From Sphingomonas sanxanigenens DSM 19645 = NX02 (GTDB taxonomy: Bacteria > Pseudomonadota > Alphaproteobacteria > Sphingomonadales > Sphingomonadaceae): 64,000 nt of DNA. Location of the stretch: contig NZ_CP006644.1 in the NCBI RefSeq assembly GCF_000512205.2, forward strand, positions 2,474,520 through 2,538,519, in the 5' to 3' direction. The position numbers were made by a program, and so were the translations under genes. This document shows positions 7,450-15,299 of this stretch, one piece after another; position 1 is the stretch's first letter, and each line of letters begins with the position of its first letter. Under the pieces are notes generated by a model. The model searched no databases and was not told where the DNA came from. It was given only the letters and a program-made list of their open reading frames with translations.

Positions 7450-9513
7450 TTAAAGCCCCAATCCCCTTTGCCGCCCCAGTTGCCACGACACGGAGCCACC
7501 CTGCACGACGCCCATGACCTCGCGGCCGAGATGGCGGTCGATGACCGGCCGCCACGGGACGAGGGTGAACTCGTGGCTCTGCTCCACGATGGCGAACTTG
7601 CCGCTAGATAGCTGGACAGTCCCGGTGAACTTGCCGCTGATCTTCTCGCCGTCCGCCGCCGCCCGGAATGGCAGCGCTTTGTTTTCGGCCATCTCCGCGC
7701 CGACGTGGGCCACCTCCCGCTCGCGCAGCGTGGCGAGGAGGCTGCGCCGGTAGAAGATGCGGCCATCCCTTGATCGGGTGGCGTCCCCCTGTTCGATATG
7801 ATGCTCGCGGCGCTGGTCCATGGCCTCCCGCACCTGTAGGCCGAACCCGGCCGGAGCGAGATCCGATGCGTCGGGCGATACCAGCCGGCGGTCGAGCCAG
7901 GTCGCCCCAACGGACCCGATCTGGCTTTCCAGATTGAAGGCCGAGATGATGCGGATGCTGGCCTGCCGATTGCGGCCTGCATCATAGGCAGCGGCTCGGC
8001 TCTCGAAATCCTCTGGGACGCGCCATTGATCGGCGTCGATCCTCTCGGTGATGCCGGCGCGGCGCAACGCCTCCAGCCGGCGCACATGAGCATTGACATA
8101 GCCCTCATAGTCGCCGCCGGGAACGCGGCCCTCGAACTTCGCCTGCTCCAGATGGCGGCTCGGCCGATAGAAGCCATCCTCGGCGATGGCGGCGATCGTT
8201 CGGTCAGACGGTCGTTGCGTGGTTTCGGCCGGGCCGATCTCGATGACGCTGCCAATCCGGGCGTCCTCAACGCGGGCCGGGTCGATGCCGGGGACATGGT
8301 GGGTGCGGCCGTCGATGCCGTCCACCACGACGGTCAGGTTCTCGCCCATCTCGTCGGTCAGATATTTGTCAACGACGCGACCAACGATCGGCGTCTCGGG
8401 CGGCCCGTCATGGATATGGAAGGTCATCGGGTCACGCTCCAGGCCATCGGCCTTCAGCGCCTTGTGCATGTTGCGGATGATGTCGCCGCGCTCGCCCAGC
8501 TCGCGCAGGGTCGGTTCCATCCGCTCGCTCAACTCCCAAACGCCGGGTGCATGTTCGGTGACGAGGCCCATCTGCTCAAGTTTGCCCAGGCGGCGCAGGC
8601 GCAGCGTCCGGTCAAACGGGCGACGCGGATCGTCGGGTTCATGGCGCAGGTCGAGGAACCGTTCATCGGCTTCCTCAGTCATCGTCCGGTCAATGCGGGT
8701 GAAGCGGTCCTGATCGACTTCGGCCGAGAGCTTGCGGTTCTGCTCGATCTCGGTGACGGGGCCAAGCTCCAGCGTGGTCAACTCGCTCGCCCGCTCGCGA
8801 ATGCCGTTGGCGAGATAGTCGCCGTTGATGACCAGATTCTCTCCCAGGTCATCCTTGCCGCGCACGATGACATGCACATGGGGATGGCCGGTGTTGTAGT
8901 GGTTGACCGCGACCCAATCGAGCTGGGTGCCGAGGTCGGTTTCGATATGGCGCAAGAGGTCGCGGGTGTGCGCCTTCAGGTCGGTCAGGTCAGCCCCGTC
9001 TTCCGGCGAGAGGATGAACCGAAACTGGTGCCGATCCTCCCTGCCGCGATCGAGGAAGGCATCGCCATCGGCGCGATCCTCGGTGGCGGAATAAAGCGGG
9101 CCGCGCTCGCCGTCGCGCGAGGTTCCGTCGCGCTGGATGTAGCGCAGATGGGCGGCGGCCTTGCCGTTCTTGCCGGCGCTCTGGACATAACGGGTCTTGA
9201 CGACGACGCGGCGCATACCGGAAGTGCTGTGCTTCCAGCCGCCGGACAGGGTGCGGGCGAGGACGAAGGACGCGCCACGTCCGCGCCGCACGCCGGGACC
9301 GCCGGGCGCGCGCGGGGCCTTGCCGCCCCCCATGCTCCCCTTGGCGGCCGACTTCGCCGACACGCGCGGCGAATATTTGGGATGGGTGTTGCTGTGCTGG
9401 CGGGCGAGCTTCTTCGCCTGGGTGAGAAAGCTCTTGGCCTTGCCGAGCTTCGGCGCATCGGAACGGATGCGGCCCGGCCTGGGCCGGAAGCGGTTCTCGT
9501 CGTCGGCGCTCAT
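7450..9513 (-). CDS. Conjugative relaxase, VirD2/TraI-like (DUF3363 family)
   Basis: A 687-residue relaxase that should nick the origin of transfer and lead the strand into the recipient. The metal-binding histidine motif is NHYNTGHPHVHVIVRG (HPHVH at residues 210-214), with an upstream TRYVQSAGKNGKAAAHLRYIQRDG block typical of DUF3363 relaxases. The basic N-terminal 100 residues are low complexity. I chose ATG 9513 because the protein then begins MSADDENRFRPRPGRIRSDA like relatives; the frame is open further up without similarity. It is last in the minus-strand backbone operon. The coupling protein and trb genes that normally follow are absent, and LysR ends 4 bp away. Confidence 0.9.
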   Translation of the reverse strand: MSADDENRFRPRPGRIRSDAPKLGKAKSFLTQAKKLARQHSNTHPKYSPRVSAKSAAKGSMGGGKAPRAPGGPGVRRGRGASFVLARTLSGGWKHSTSGMRRVVVKTRYVQSAGKNGKAAAHLRYIQRDGTSRDGERGPLYSATEDRADGDAFLDRGREDRHQFRFILSPEDGADLTDLKAHTRDLLRHIETDLGTQLDWVAVNHYNTGHPHVHVIVRGKDDLGENLVINGDYLANGIRERASELTTLELGPVTEIEQNRKLSAEVDQDRFTRIDRTMTEEADERFLDLRHEPDDPRRPFDRTLRLRRLGKLEQMGLVTEHAPGVWELSERMEPTLRELGERGDIIRNMHKALKADGLERDPMTFHIHDGPPETPIVGRVVDKYLTDEMGENLTVVVDGIDGRTHHVPGIDPARVEDARIGSVIEIGPAETTQRPSDRTIAAIAEDGFYRPSRHLEQAKFEGRVPGGDYEGYVNAHVRRLEALRRAGITERIDADQWRVPEDFESRAAAYDAGRNRQASIRIISAFNLESQIGSVGATWLDRRLVSPDASDLAPAGFGLQVREAMDQRREHHIEQGDATRSRDGRIFYRRSLLATLREREVAHVGAEMAENKALPFRAAADGEKISGKFTGTVQLSSGKFAIVEQSHEFTLVPWRPVIDRHLGREVMGVVQGGSVSWQLGRQRGLGL

Positions 9514-9817
9514 GGACGCGCCACCGGCCGAAATCCAAGAAAATCGGGCAATCTGCGGCCATGGTGCCGGACGAAATCCAGCAAATCCAAGGCTTTGCGC
9601 AAAATCGCGGCTCGCGCGTTCCAAAAACAGGGTGCCGCTCGCGGCTCCCCTAACCAGTGTGCAGACAATAACAATTTCCAGAACATTGGCGACGTGGTGC
9701 CATGTTCCTTTATCTTGCCCTCCGCACTTCCTGCCCTTCCTGCCCGGAATCCAGCCAGGCGAAACCCCGCATGACTGGACACCGGAACGGCTCGCGCCGA
9801 CTGTGGGAACGCACCCC
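9514..9817. other. Relaxase upstream gap with possible oriT nick motif
   Basis: No convincing gene lies here; open frames on the minus strand are extensions of neighbours. The sequence TATCTTGCCC at 9711-9720 resembles the YATCCTG-type nick sites of MOBP relaxases, and it sits just upstream of the relaxase gene where origins of transfer often lie. A short TGGC/GCCA inverted repeat is at 9686-9702. The match is short and could be chance. Confidence 0.25.
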
Positions 9818-10741
9818 TCATGGCGCTCCCCCGCCATCGGCGCGAGCCACGAAAATTCTGCCGGTTGACGGCTCCGTGTCGGCGGCATCGCGCACCGGAA
9901 CGGTCGCGCGAGTGTCGCTGGACTGCACTTCGGATGACGGCGCGGCGACGGTCCGCGTGTCGGCCGAGCGTGTGACGAACAGCGGAGCGTCGCGCCAGTC
10001 GGGCGGCGGTGGCGGTGCTGTTGCGGGTGTTTCAGTGCCGACCGGGCCGCCGATCACCGGCGCGATGGCGGCGACATAGGCGCGGGTCTCGGCGGGCAAT
10101 CTCCGGCCGGTCGCGCGATGTTCGTCGTAGCGGCCGGGACCGGCATTGTAGGCCGCGAGCGTTGCCGCGACATTGCCGTAGCGATCCCACATTTCGCGCA
10201 GGTAAGCCGCGCCCGCCATGATGTTGTCGCGTGGGTCGTAAGGATCGCGGCCGAGGCCATGACGGACGCGCAGGCCCGCCCAGGTATCGGGCATGACCTG
10301 CATCAATCCCATGGCTCCGGCCGACGAGATCGCGCGCACGTCGCCCGCGCTCTCGACGCGCAGCACGGCGCGAATCCAGTGCTCGGGAATACCGAAGCGC
10401 TGCGAGGCTTCGGTGATGAAGCCGGCATAGGGATCGGCAGGATTCGCGCGCGTGACGGGTGCGGCCTGCGCCGATAAGGCGACCGGACAGGCTGCGACCG
10501 CGAGCACGCCAGCCAGCAGCAGACCGGCATATCGCGTGATCTCCCTGCCTCCGTTCGACCTCCAGTCTGCCAGCGTGCTCGCTGCGGTCAAGGGCAAGGC
10601 GCGAGCGCCGGCCAGAGGCCGCCCCTGACCTTCGCTGCGCGCGCCGGCCGTCCGGTGGCCGAGCGGGACGACGGGATGAGACGGCTTTTCCGCGAACAAC
10701 GGGATGAGGGTTTTGAACGCGGGGATGACGCGGGATCGCAT
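9818..10741 (-). CDS. Lytic transglycosylase, conjugation-associated
   Basis: A soluble lytic murein transglycosylase (SLT domain), expected to open peptidoglycan for the conjugation machine. The fold is seen in HWIRAVLRVESAGDVRAISS (catalytic Glu in the RVES box), GAMGLMQVMPDTW and AAYNAGPGRYD, which together are diagnostic. A hydrophobic export segment (YAGLLLAGVLAVAACPVALSA) lies about 70 residues into the ATG 10741 form, with no ATG directly before it. The real start may therefore be an internal TTG near 10590. The C-terminal 90 residues are proline-rich and poorly conserved. It sits between DUF736 and the relaxase. Confidence 0.85.
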   Translation of the reverse strand: MRSRVIPAFKTLIPLFAEKPSHPVVPLGHRTAGARSEGQGRPLAGARALPLTAASTLADWRSNGGREITRYAGLLLAGVLAVAACPVALSAQAAPVTRANPADPYAGFITEASQRFGIPEHWIRAVLRVESAGDVRAISSAGAMGLMQVMPDTWAGLRVRHGLGRDPYDPRDNIMAGAAYLREMWDRYGNVAATLAAYNAGPGRYDEHRATGRRLPAETRAYVAAIAPVIGGPVGTETPATAPPPPPDWRDAPLFVTRSADTRTVAAPSSEVQSSDTRATVPVRDAADTEPSTGRIFVARADGGGAP

Positions 10742-10746
10742 GGCTT

Positions 10747-11082
10747 TCAGCCCCGCCCGCCGCGCGGCTTCGGGCGGCTCCAGTGCAGCGACCAGGCTGT
10801 CTTGTCGTTGCTGTTCTGGAAGAGGTTGGCGCGGATCGGCTGCGGCAAAGCGGGATCGTCGATCATCAGCGAAATGTAGTCGCCGGCCTTTTCGCCGACC
10901 TCCTTCCAGCCTGCACCGACCTCCGGGCCGTCCTCGGCGCCGTGGTGGACGCGATAGGCGGGCGCGTTCTCCGCATCCGATGGTTCGGCAGGAACGATGG
11001 TCAGCTCGCGGTAAAGGGTGAGCGTATGAACACGGCCAACGAAGGTTTCGTTTTCGACGGTGAATTGACCGATCTGGGGCAT
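10747..11082 (-). CDS. DUF736 family protein
   Basis: A 111-residue member of DUF736, a small family seen almost only on conjugative elements of alphaproteobacteria; molecular function unknown. The pattern MPQIGQFTVENETFVGRVHT, then AGWKEVGEKAGDYISLMIDDPALPQPIRANLF, is typical. ATG 11082 is preceded by AAGGAG. A second intact paralogue is at 23982-24299 and a decayed one at 24575-24850. Confidence 0.9.
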   Translation of the reverse strand: MPQIGQFTVENETFVGRVHTLTLYRELTIVPAEPSDAENAPAYRVHHGAEDGPEVGAGWKEVGEKAGDYISLMIDDPALPQPIRANLFQNSNDKTAWSLHWSRPKPRGGRG

Positions 11083-11150
11083 GACAATCTCCTTGGCGGT
11101 GAGGTTGGAAACACCATCGGCGGGCACCGCTCCCGCTGATGGGAAAGCGG

Positions 11151-11696
11151 TCATTGCGTCGGCGCACGCCATTCGTAGCGGCCGTCGCCTTCCTCATCGG
11201 TCCAGAGCGGCAGCGCCCGACCGATGACGGAACTTGCGGGGATGGGTCCGAAGTAGCGGCCGTCGAGGCTGTCGCGGACTTCCCAATTCATGAGGAAGAT
11301 TTCACCGTCGCCGATGACGCGGCAGCCCTGCCAGACGGGCAGATCGCGGCCGATCCGGTCGCGCTCCAGCGCCTCCCCCATCTCGACGCCATCGACGGTG
11401 ATGGTGCTGCCGGTGCGGCAAACCCGCTGTCCCGGCAGGCCGAGGACGCGCTTCAGGAGCGGCACGCCGCGCCCGACATAGCCGCGCTCGATCATGAAGG
11501 CGGCGAGCGGTTCGGGCGGCATAACGGCGACCAGCTCGGGCACCCCGATGCGGTCAGCCGGCTCGATGGTGTAGAAGCCGATGGGCGCGCTGGCCGTGGC
11601 GTTCCAGATCAGTTTCGTGGGCGTCGGGATGAACGCCGCGATGGCGACGCCCATCGCCGCGAAATACGTCACCATGACGTAGCCGAACCGCGTCAT
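11151..11696 (-). CDS. traF: S26-family signal peptidase, TraF-type
   Basis: A 181-residue membrane-anchored serine peptidase related to TraF of IncP plasmids, which matures and cyclises the conjugative pilin. An N-terminal membrane segment (residues 5-24) precedes the nucleophile region NATASAPIGFY (Ser36) and the general-base region LLKRVLGLPGQ (Lys82). Later S26 elements include DGEIFLMNWEVRDSLDGRYFGPI. The start overlaps the DUF2840 stop by 4 bp. Its presence shows that the ancestor encoded a pilus, although no pilus genes remain in the window. Confidence 0.92.
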   Translation of the reverse strand: MTRFGYVMVTYFAAMGVAIAAFIPTPTKLIWNATASAPIGFYTIEPADRIGVPELVAVMPPEPLAAFMIERGYVGRGVPLLKRVLGLPGQRVCRTGSTITVDGVEMGEALERDRIGRDLPVWQGCRVIGDGEIFLMNWEVRDSLDGRYFGPIPASSVIGRALPLWTDEEGDGRYEWRAPTQ

Positions 11697-12211
11697 GGCT
11701 CGATCCTCCGACGATGGAGCCAGGCGGCATGACGTTCCGGCGTGTAATCGCGTGGCTCCAGACCGGCGATAAGGCGGTTGTGGACATGCCGCCAGTGATC
11801 CGGCGCGGCGTCGGCCGGATCGAGGCCGAGTGCTTCCACCGCGTCTATGGCGACAAGCGCGCGCTGCACTTTCGCCCAGCTATCGAGGCGCAGCAGGATG
11901 TCGCCTCCGGGGCGCACGAAGGGCAGCGTCTGGAAGGGTTCGCCGCGGCGAACCGCGCGCACGATGTCGATGCGTGAAATCACGGTGCCGTGTTCGCCGG
12001 CCGCCCAGCGGACGAAGGCGAAGACGCTCTCCGGCGCGAAGCCGACGATACTGCGGCGGCGGTCGATGATCTGTTCGTAGCTCTTGCGGCCGAACCGTAT
12101 CCAGCGCTCGACCTTGCGCTTGTCGAAGGTCAGTTCGACCAATGTGGTGAAGGGCGCAGGCCCGTCCGGCAGCGGACGGCCGTGCATGCGGCGGGCCGCG
12201 TTGCCGGTCAT
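11693..12211 (-). CDS. DUF2840 domain protein
   Basis: A 172-residue protein of the DUF2840 family, found in ICE and plasmid transfer modules between ParA-type genes and the TraF peptidase, as here. Recognisable features are the VELTFDKRKVERWIRFGRKSYEQIIDR block and DRRRSIVGFAPESVFAFVRW. Function unknown. It overlaps neighbours at both ends (4 bp each), so it is translated as part of the operon. Confidence 0.85.
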   Translation of the reverse strand: MTGNAARRMHGRPLPDGPAPFTTLVELTFDKRKVERWIRFGRKSYEQIIDRRRSIVGFAPESVFAFVRWAAGEHGTVISRIDIVRAVRRGEPFQTLPFVRPGGDILLRLDSWAKVQRALVAIDAVEALGLDPADAAPDHWRHVHNRLIAGLEPRDYTPERHAAWLHRRRIEP

Positions 12212-12462
12212 ATCGGATCTCCTTCGGTGGATGGAAATTCGCGGGCGAGCAGGTCGCGCAGCATGTCGGCGACGGTGATGCCGCGCCGGAAGGCGGCGAC
12301 CTTGATGCGCCCGCGCAGTTCCGGCGTGATGTCGATGGTCAGGCGGGCGGTGAATGCTTCGCCGGCGGCCTTGCTGGCAGGCGGCATGTCCGCCGCCTTG
12401 ATCCAGCTTTCAAGATCGCCCGGCCGGGACGCGAAGCCGGGTTTGCGGGTACGTCCGGTCAT
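12208..12462 (-). CDS. Ribbon-helix-helix (CopG-like) protein beside ParA
   Basis: An 84-residue protein whose C-terminal half has a ribbon-helix-helix pattern: FTARLTIDITPELRGRIKVAAFRRGITVADMLRDLL. I chose ATG 12462, which overlaps the parA stop (ATGA). Such small DNA-binding proteins next to a ParA often act as the centromere-binding partner or as the operon's repressor. Which applies here is inference. Confidence 0.8.
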   Translation of the reverse strand: MTGRTRKPGFASRPGDLESWIKAADMPPASKAAGEAFTARLTIDITPELRGRIKVAAFRRGITVADMLRDLLAREFPSTEGDPI

Positions 12463-13112
12463 GGTTCGATCCCTCCGACCCGCAGCCGGTCGATCTCGGC
12501 GGCAAGCGCGGCGATCTCGCGCGAAGCCGGGCTGTCGGCGTCGATCTCGGATGCGAGGCGGCCGGACTGCGCAGCATCGGCGAAGACGACACGCTGGCCG
12601 ATGGCGGTGGCGAGCAAGGGCGGGTCGTGGTCGGCAAGCGTCTCGGCCGTCTCGCGGGCGATGACGGTGCGCGCGCCGCAACGGTTGAGCACGAAACGGG
12701 CGGCGAGGTCGGGCCGGTAGATGCGCGCCTCCTTCAGAAGCGCCAGCATCTCGGCCGAGGCCCAACCGTCGAAGGGGGACGGCTGCACCGGGATCAGCAC
12801 CAGGTCGGCGGCGAGCAGCGCCGAGCGCATCAGAGCGGCGACGCGGGGTGGCCCGTCTATGACGACGTGATCGGCGTCACGGACCAGTTCCGGGGCTTCC
12901 CGGTGCAAGGTGTCACGGGCCAGGCCGATGGTGCTGAACAGCCTTGGCAGGCCCTCATGGCTGCGCGTCTGCGACCAGTCGAGCGCGGAGCCTTGCGGAT
13001 CGGCGTCGATCAGGATGACGCGCTGACCCCGCTGCGCCCAGGCTCCGGCGAGATGCAGCGCCAGCGTGGTCTTGCCGACGCCGCCCTTCTGGTTGAGAAG
13101 CGCGACGATCAT
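12459..13112 (-). CDS. parA: ParA-family partition ATPase
   Basis: A 217-residue ParA/MinD-type ATPase. The deviant Walker A NQKGGVGKTTLALHLA (residues 7-22) starts the protein, Walker A' ILIDADPQGSALDW follows near residue 35, and Walker B VIDGPPRV near 84. There is no N-terminal helix-turn-helix, so it is the short plasmid-type Ib form, which normally leaves autoregulation to its small partner (the adjacent RHH gene). Starts and stops overlap repA and the RHH gene by 4 bp. Role: stable inheritance of the element when excised or autonomous. Confidence 0.93.
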   Translation of the reverse strand: MIVALLNQKGGVGKTTLALHLAGAWAQRGQRVILIDADPQGSALDWSQTRSHEGLPRLFSTIGLARDTLHREAPELVRDADHVVIDGPPRVAALMRSALLAADLVLIPVQPSPFDGWASAEMLALLKEARIYRPDLAARFVLNRCGARTVIARETAETLADHDPPLLATAIGQRVVFADAAQSGRLASEIDADSPASREIAALAAEIDRLRVGGIEP

Positions 13113-14161
13113 GGCGCACCTCGTCGGCTGGAAGCAGCACGACTATCGGCACTGGCACCGGCACCACGGATCGCGTGCGCGCGCGTCAAAGAAGAAGAGT
13201 TAGATTCTTTGTTAGATTCTTCTATAGAGTCCGGCGCGAGATTTGCGCCTAATGTCCCGATACTGCGTGCGCCTAATGTCCCGATAGGATTCACATGGTT
13301 ATCCACAGGCACTGTGGATAGATTTTCGGGCAGAAACCGCAGCAGTTCGCGCCCATCTTCCCATTCACTCTGGAGCAGGTATCCGGGCAGCGATTGGCGG
13401 GCTGCAATCCGGCGCAGGTCGAGCGCGAAATCGGACGGCCGCGCCGCACTGCCGGATTTCTTGTGAAGGTGGGAAACCTCGAACGCCCAGCCCTCAGGCT
13501 GGCGTCCGGCGTGCTTGCGGGCGACGCGGTAGAGCCAGCGCTCGATGCCGCCGGTCAGCCGGAAATAGGCCGGGTCGATGGTCAGGACCAGCGAGCGGTC
13601 GATGACGCTGTTGTAGAACCATTCGGGCAGGACGAACTCCATGCCCTCCACCCGGCCGGAGTGGGTGGTCATTTCCTCCCATTCGTTGATCCATGAGAAT
13701 TGCCGCCGCCGCCAATGCTTGCCGTTACGGATGGTGGTGGCGATGACGGTCGACTGCAGGCGCGCCAGCGCGGCCTTGAGCAACAGATAGTCGCGGTTTC
13801 CGGTGGCTCGCCCGATCGAGCGCAAAAGCTGATAGGGCATGAAACGGAAGAACCGCGACGTGGCGATGCCGTTGTTCTCGGCCGCCACGATCTGGCTTGC
13901 GGCCCAGATCAGCACATCAGCATCCCAGATCGTCGCCATGCCATGTTCGGGCATGGCGAAGACCTGCACCTCGACATCGGCGGCCCGGTAGAGGATCGGC
14001 GTGGTGCGCGGTCGCTTCGCCAGCGAGAAGAACGGCCGCTCCATCAAATCGCGCTGGTCGCGCGGAGCGGCGTCGCCGGTCGCCACGATGAACGGGTCCA
14101 GGCGAGTGCGCTCGCTATCTTCGTTCGGCGGCGCGGGTCTGGGATCGTCGTCGCGCAGCAT
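13109..14161 (-). CDS. repA: Replication initiator RepA-like protein
   Basis: A 350-residue plasmid replication initiator of the RepA type found on alphaproteobacterial plasmids and ICEs. Typical segments are RPFFSLAKRPRTTPILYRAADVEVQVFAMPEHGMATIWDADVLIW, then ATGNRDYLLLKAALARLQSTVIATTI (winged-helix region) and GIERWLYRVARKHAGRQ. The C-terminal 70 residues are less conserved and overlap iteron-like repeats and DnaA-box-like sites at DNA level. The protein precedes ParA with a 4-bp overlap. Its presence implies autonomous or post-excision replication at some stage. Confidence 0.88.
   Translation of the reverse strand: MLRDDDPRPAPPNEDSERTRLDPFIVATGDAAPRDQRDLMERPFFSLAKRPRTTPILYRAADVEVQVFAMPEHGMATIWDADVLIWAASQIVAAENNGIATSRFFRFMPYQLLRSIGRATGNRDYLLLKAALARLQSTVIATTIRNGKHWRRRQFSWINEWEEMTTHSGRVEGMEFVLPEWFYNSVIDRSLVLTIDPAYFRLTGGIERWLYRVARKHAGRQPEGWAFEVSHLHKKSGSAARPSDFALDLRRIAARQSLPGYLLQSEWEDGRELLRFLPENLSTVPVDNHVNPIGTLGARSIGTLGANLAPDSIEESNKESNSSSLTRAHAIRGAGASADSRAASSRRGAP
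13199..13321. other. Candidate replication origin embedded in the 3' end of repA
   Basis: Three origin-type signals are packed into 123 bp. A perfect DnaA box TTATCCACA is at 13299-13307, with an opposed near-copy TGTGGATAG at 13313-13321. Two exact 19-bp direct repeats TGCGCCTAATGTCCCGATA lie at 13244-13262 and 13268-13286, spaced 24 bp. An AT-rich stretch with two TTAGATTCTT repeats is at 13200-13221. The repeats also encode the peptide IGTLGA twice, so a coding explanation is possible. Confidence 0.5.
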
Positions 14162-14434
14162 TTACAGTTCGTCCCGCTCTTTTGGCGTCAGCGGGCGGGC
14201 GGCGAAGACCGTGCCGGCGTTCTTGTCGCTGGTGGATTTGCGGGTGCCGATCGCGCTCCACGCCTCCAGATCGCGGACGGCGTAGAGGACGCGGCCTCCG
14301 ACCTTGCGGTAGGTCGGACCGGTGCCATAGGTGCGATGCTTCTCAAGGGTGCGGATGGACAGGCCGAGGAAGCGCGCGGCTTCTTTTGTGCGCAGCAAGC
14401 GCGGCGGCAGGTCCGCATTGGGGCGGATGGCCAT
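14162..14434 (-). CDS. AlpA/MerR-like helix-turn-helix DNA-binding protein
   Basis: A 90-residue excisionase-type protein with a single winged HTH: LLRTKEAARFLGLSIRTLEKHRTYGTGPTYRKVGGRVLYAVRDLEAW (residues 13-59), the usual helix_turn_helix_17 pattern. ATG 14434 follows a GGAGAGAG ribosome site. The stop is directly beside the repA start, so it heads the repA-parA-transfer operon. It could be the element's transcription activator or recombination directionality factor; sequence alone does not decide. Confidence 0.85.
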   Translation of the reverse strand: MAIRPNADLPPRLLRTKEAARFLGLSIRTLEKHRTYGTGPTYRKVGGRVLYAVRDLEAWSAIGTRKSTSDKNAGTVFAARPLTPKERDEL

Positions 14435-14690
14435 GGAATCTCTCTCCGGTTCGTCAGACAGGCGGCTGTCGCAGCGACAGCGGGCTGTGGCGGACGATGG
14501 CGAGGGATCGGCGGCCTGTAGCGTGCCGCAGTTGCGCCTATGCGCTGGCGGCACCCCCCTGACGTGTGATCGTCAGCCGGAAAAGGCGAGAGATTTCAGC
14601 GGTTCAATGCCTGTCGCACAGAATTGCCAAAGACATTCGCGCGCGGTTCGGCTAAGAATACAGGCGGAGCAGACGCGCTGCTCTGGGGCG
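14435..14690. other. Intergenic region upstream of the AlpA-repA operon
   Basis: No gene is seen. This should hold the promoter of the minus-strand AlpA-repA operon and possibly the promoter of the structured RNA at 14691-14821. I could not pick a convincing promoter pair. Confidence 0.3.
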
Positions 14691-14821
14691 TAGTAACCCC
14701 TGTTGGCGGTTGGTGCCGGCCGTGACGGCACCACACTCCTTGACCCTATGGTCGGGGAGCCTGTGGCGTATGCAACAGGCTTTCCAGCTAAAGGCCATGG
14801 GGCCGTCCAACACGGTTACTA
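14691..14821 (+). ncRNA. Candidate structured RNA with multibranched fold
   Basis: A 131-nt segment folds into a closed multibranch structure. The outer stem pairs TAGTAACC..TGTTGG (14691-14706) with CCAACA..GGTTACTA (14807-14821). It encloses hairpin A, TGGTGCCG/CGGCACCA (14711-14718/14726-14733); hairpin B, CTCC and GACC with GGTC and GGAG (14736-14759); hairpin C, AGCCTGT/ACAGGCT (14758-14764/14775-14781); and a small GGCC/GGCC stem (14793-14804). Hairpins B and C share two bases. One T41-G54 type pair in hairpin B works only as a U-G wobble on the plus strand. It lies between divergent AlpA-repA and DUF2285 genes. It matches no RNA family I can name. Confidence 0.5.
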
Positions 14822-14900
14822 ACTCCCCGATCACCAGGAGTCAGAGAGTTTTGTTTGCGGGGGCGCACCGCAAGCCATCGCTCTCCCAGGATGAAGGGGA

Positions 14901-15194
14901 ATGACGATGCGGGTTCCGGTCGAACTTGATCCCGATGTGGATGACATCGCGCCGACAGGAGACGAGATCACCACCTATGACGAGCGGCATTTCGTGACCT
15001 ATATGCGCCTTCTCGACGCCAAGGCCGAAGATGCGGACTGGAAGGAAGTGGCGCAGATCGTACTGCACCGTGATCCGAGCTTTGAAGAACTGCGGACCTA
15101 TCGATGCTGGCAAAGCCACCTCGAACGCGCGCAGTGGCTTTCACGCGAAGGCTACAAGCGGATACTCGAACAGGCGGCTGCGAACAAAGCCTGA
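14901..15194 (+). CDS. DUF2285-like small protein
   Basis: A 97-residue acidic protein starting MTMRVPVELDPDVDDIAPTG, with a conserved middle ERHFVTYMRLLDAKAEDADWKEVAQIVLHRDP and a C-terminal SHLERAQWLSREGYKRIL. This matches the short DUF2285-type proteins that accompany AlpA/RepA operons on sphingomonad ICEs. A GAAGGGGA ribosome site precedes ATG 14901. It is transcribed away from the repA operon, whereas relatives are usually co-oriented with it (from memory of such elements). Function unknown; a DNA-binding or regulatory role is assumed from context. Confidence 0.75.
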   Translation: MTMRVPVELDPDVDDIAPTGDEITTYDERHFVTYMRLLDAKAEDADWKEVAQIVLHRDPSFEELRTYRCWQSHLERAQWLSREGYKRILEQAAANKA

Positions 15195-15286
15195 AGATGA
15201 CGGCTGTATTCATCTCGCTTCCTGTCGCGGGTTTTGGGAGTTTTGCGACGCAGTATTTAGCCGCTCGACGGCTGGCGGTGTCGGAA

Positions 15287-15296
15287 TTATCTATAA
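15287..15296. promoter_or_regulatory. BioR operator upstream of bioR
   Basis: TTATCTATAA matches the alphaproteobacterial BioR box (TTATmkATAA) and ends 3 bp before the bioR start codon, pointing to autoregulation. A second box precedes bioY. Confidence 0.8.
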
Positions 15297-15299
15297 TTC

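Noticed and set aside
9514-9888. N-terminal extension of the relaxase to 9888
   Set aside because: Overlaps the transglycosylase end and carries no relaxase-like sequence; start 9513 fits the family.
15292-15297. TATAAT as a -10 box for bioR
   Set aside because: It is part of the BioR palindrome and lies 2 bp before the start codon, too close for a leadered transcript, with no -35 partner.
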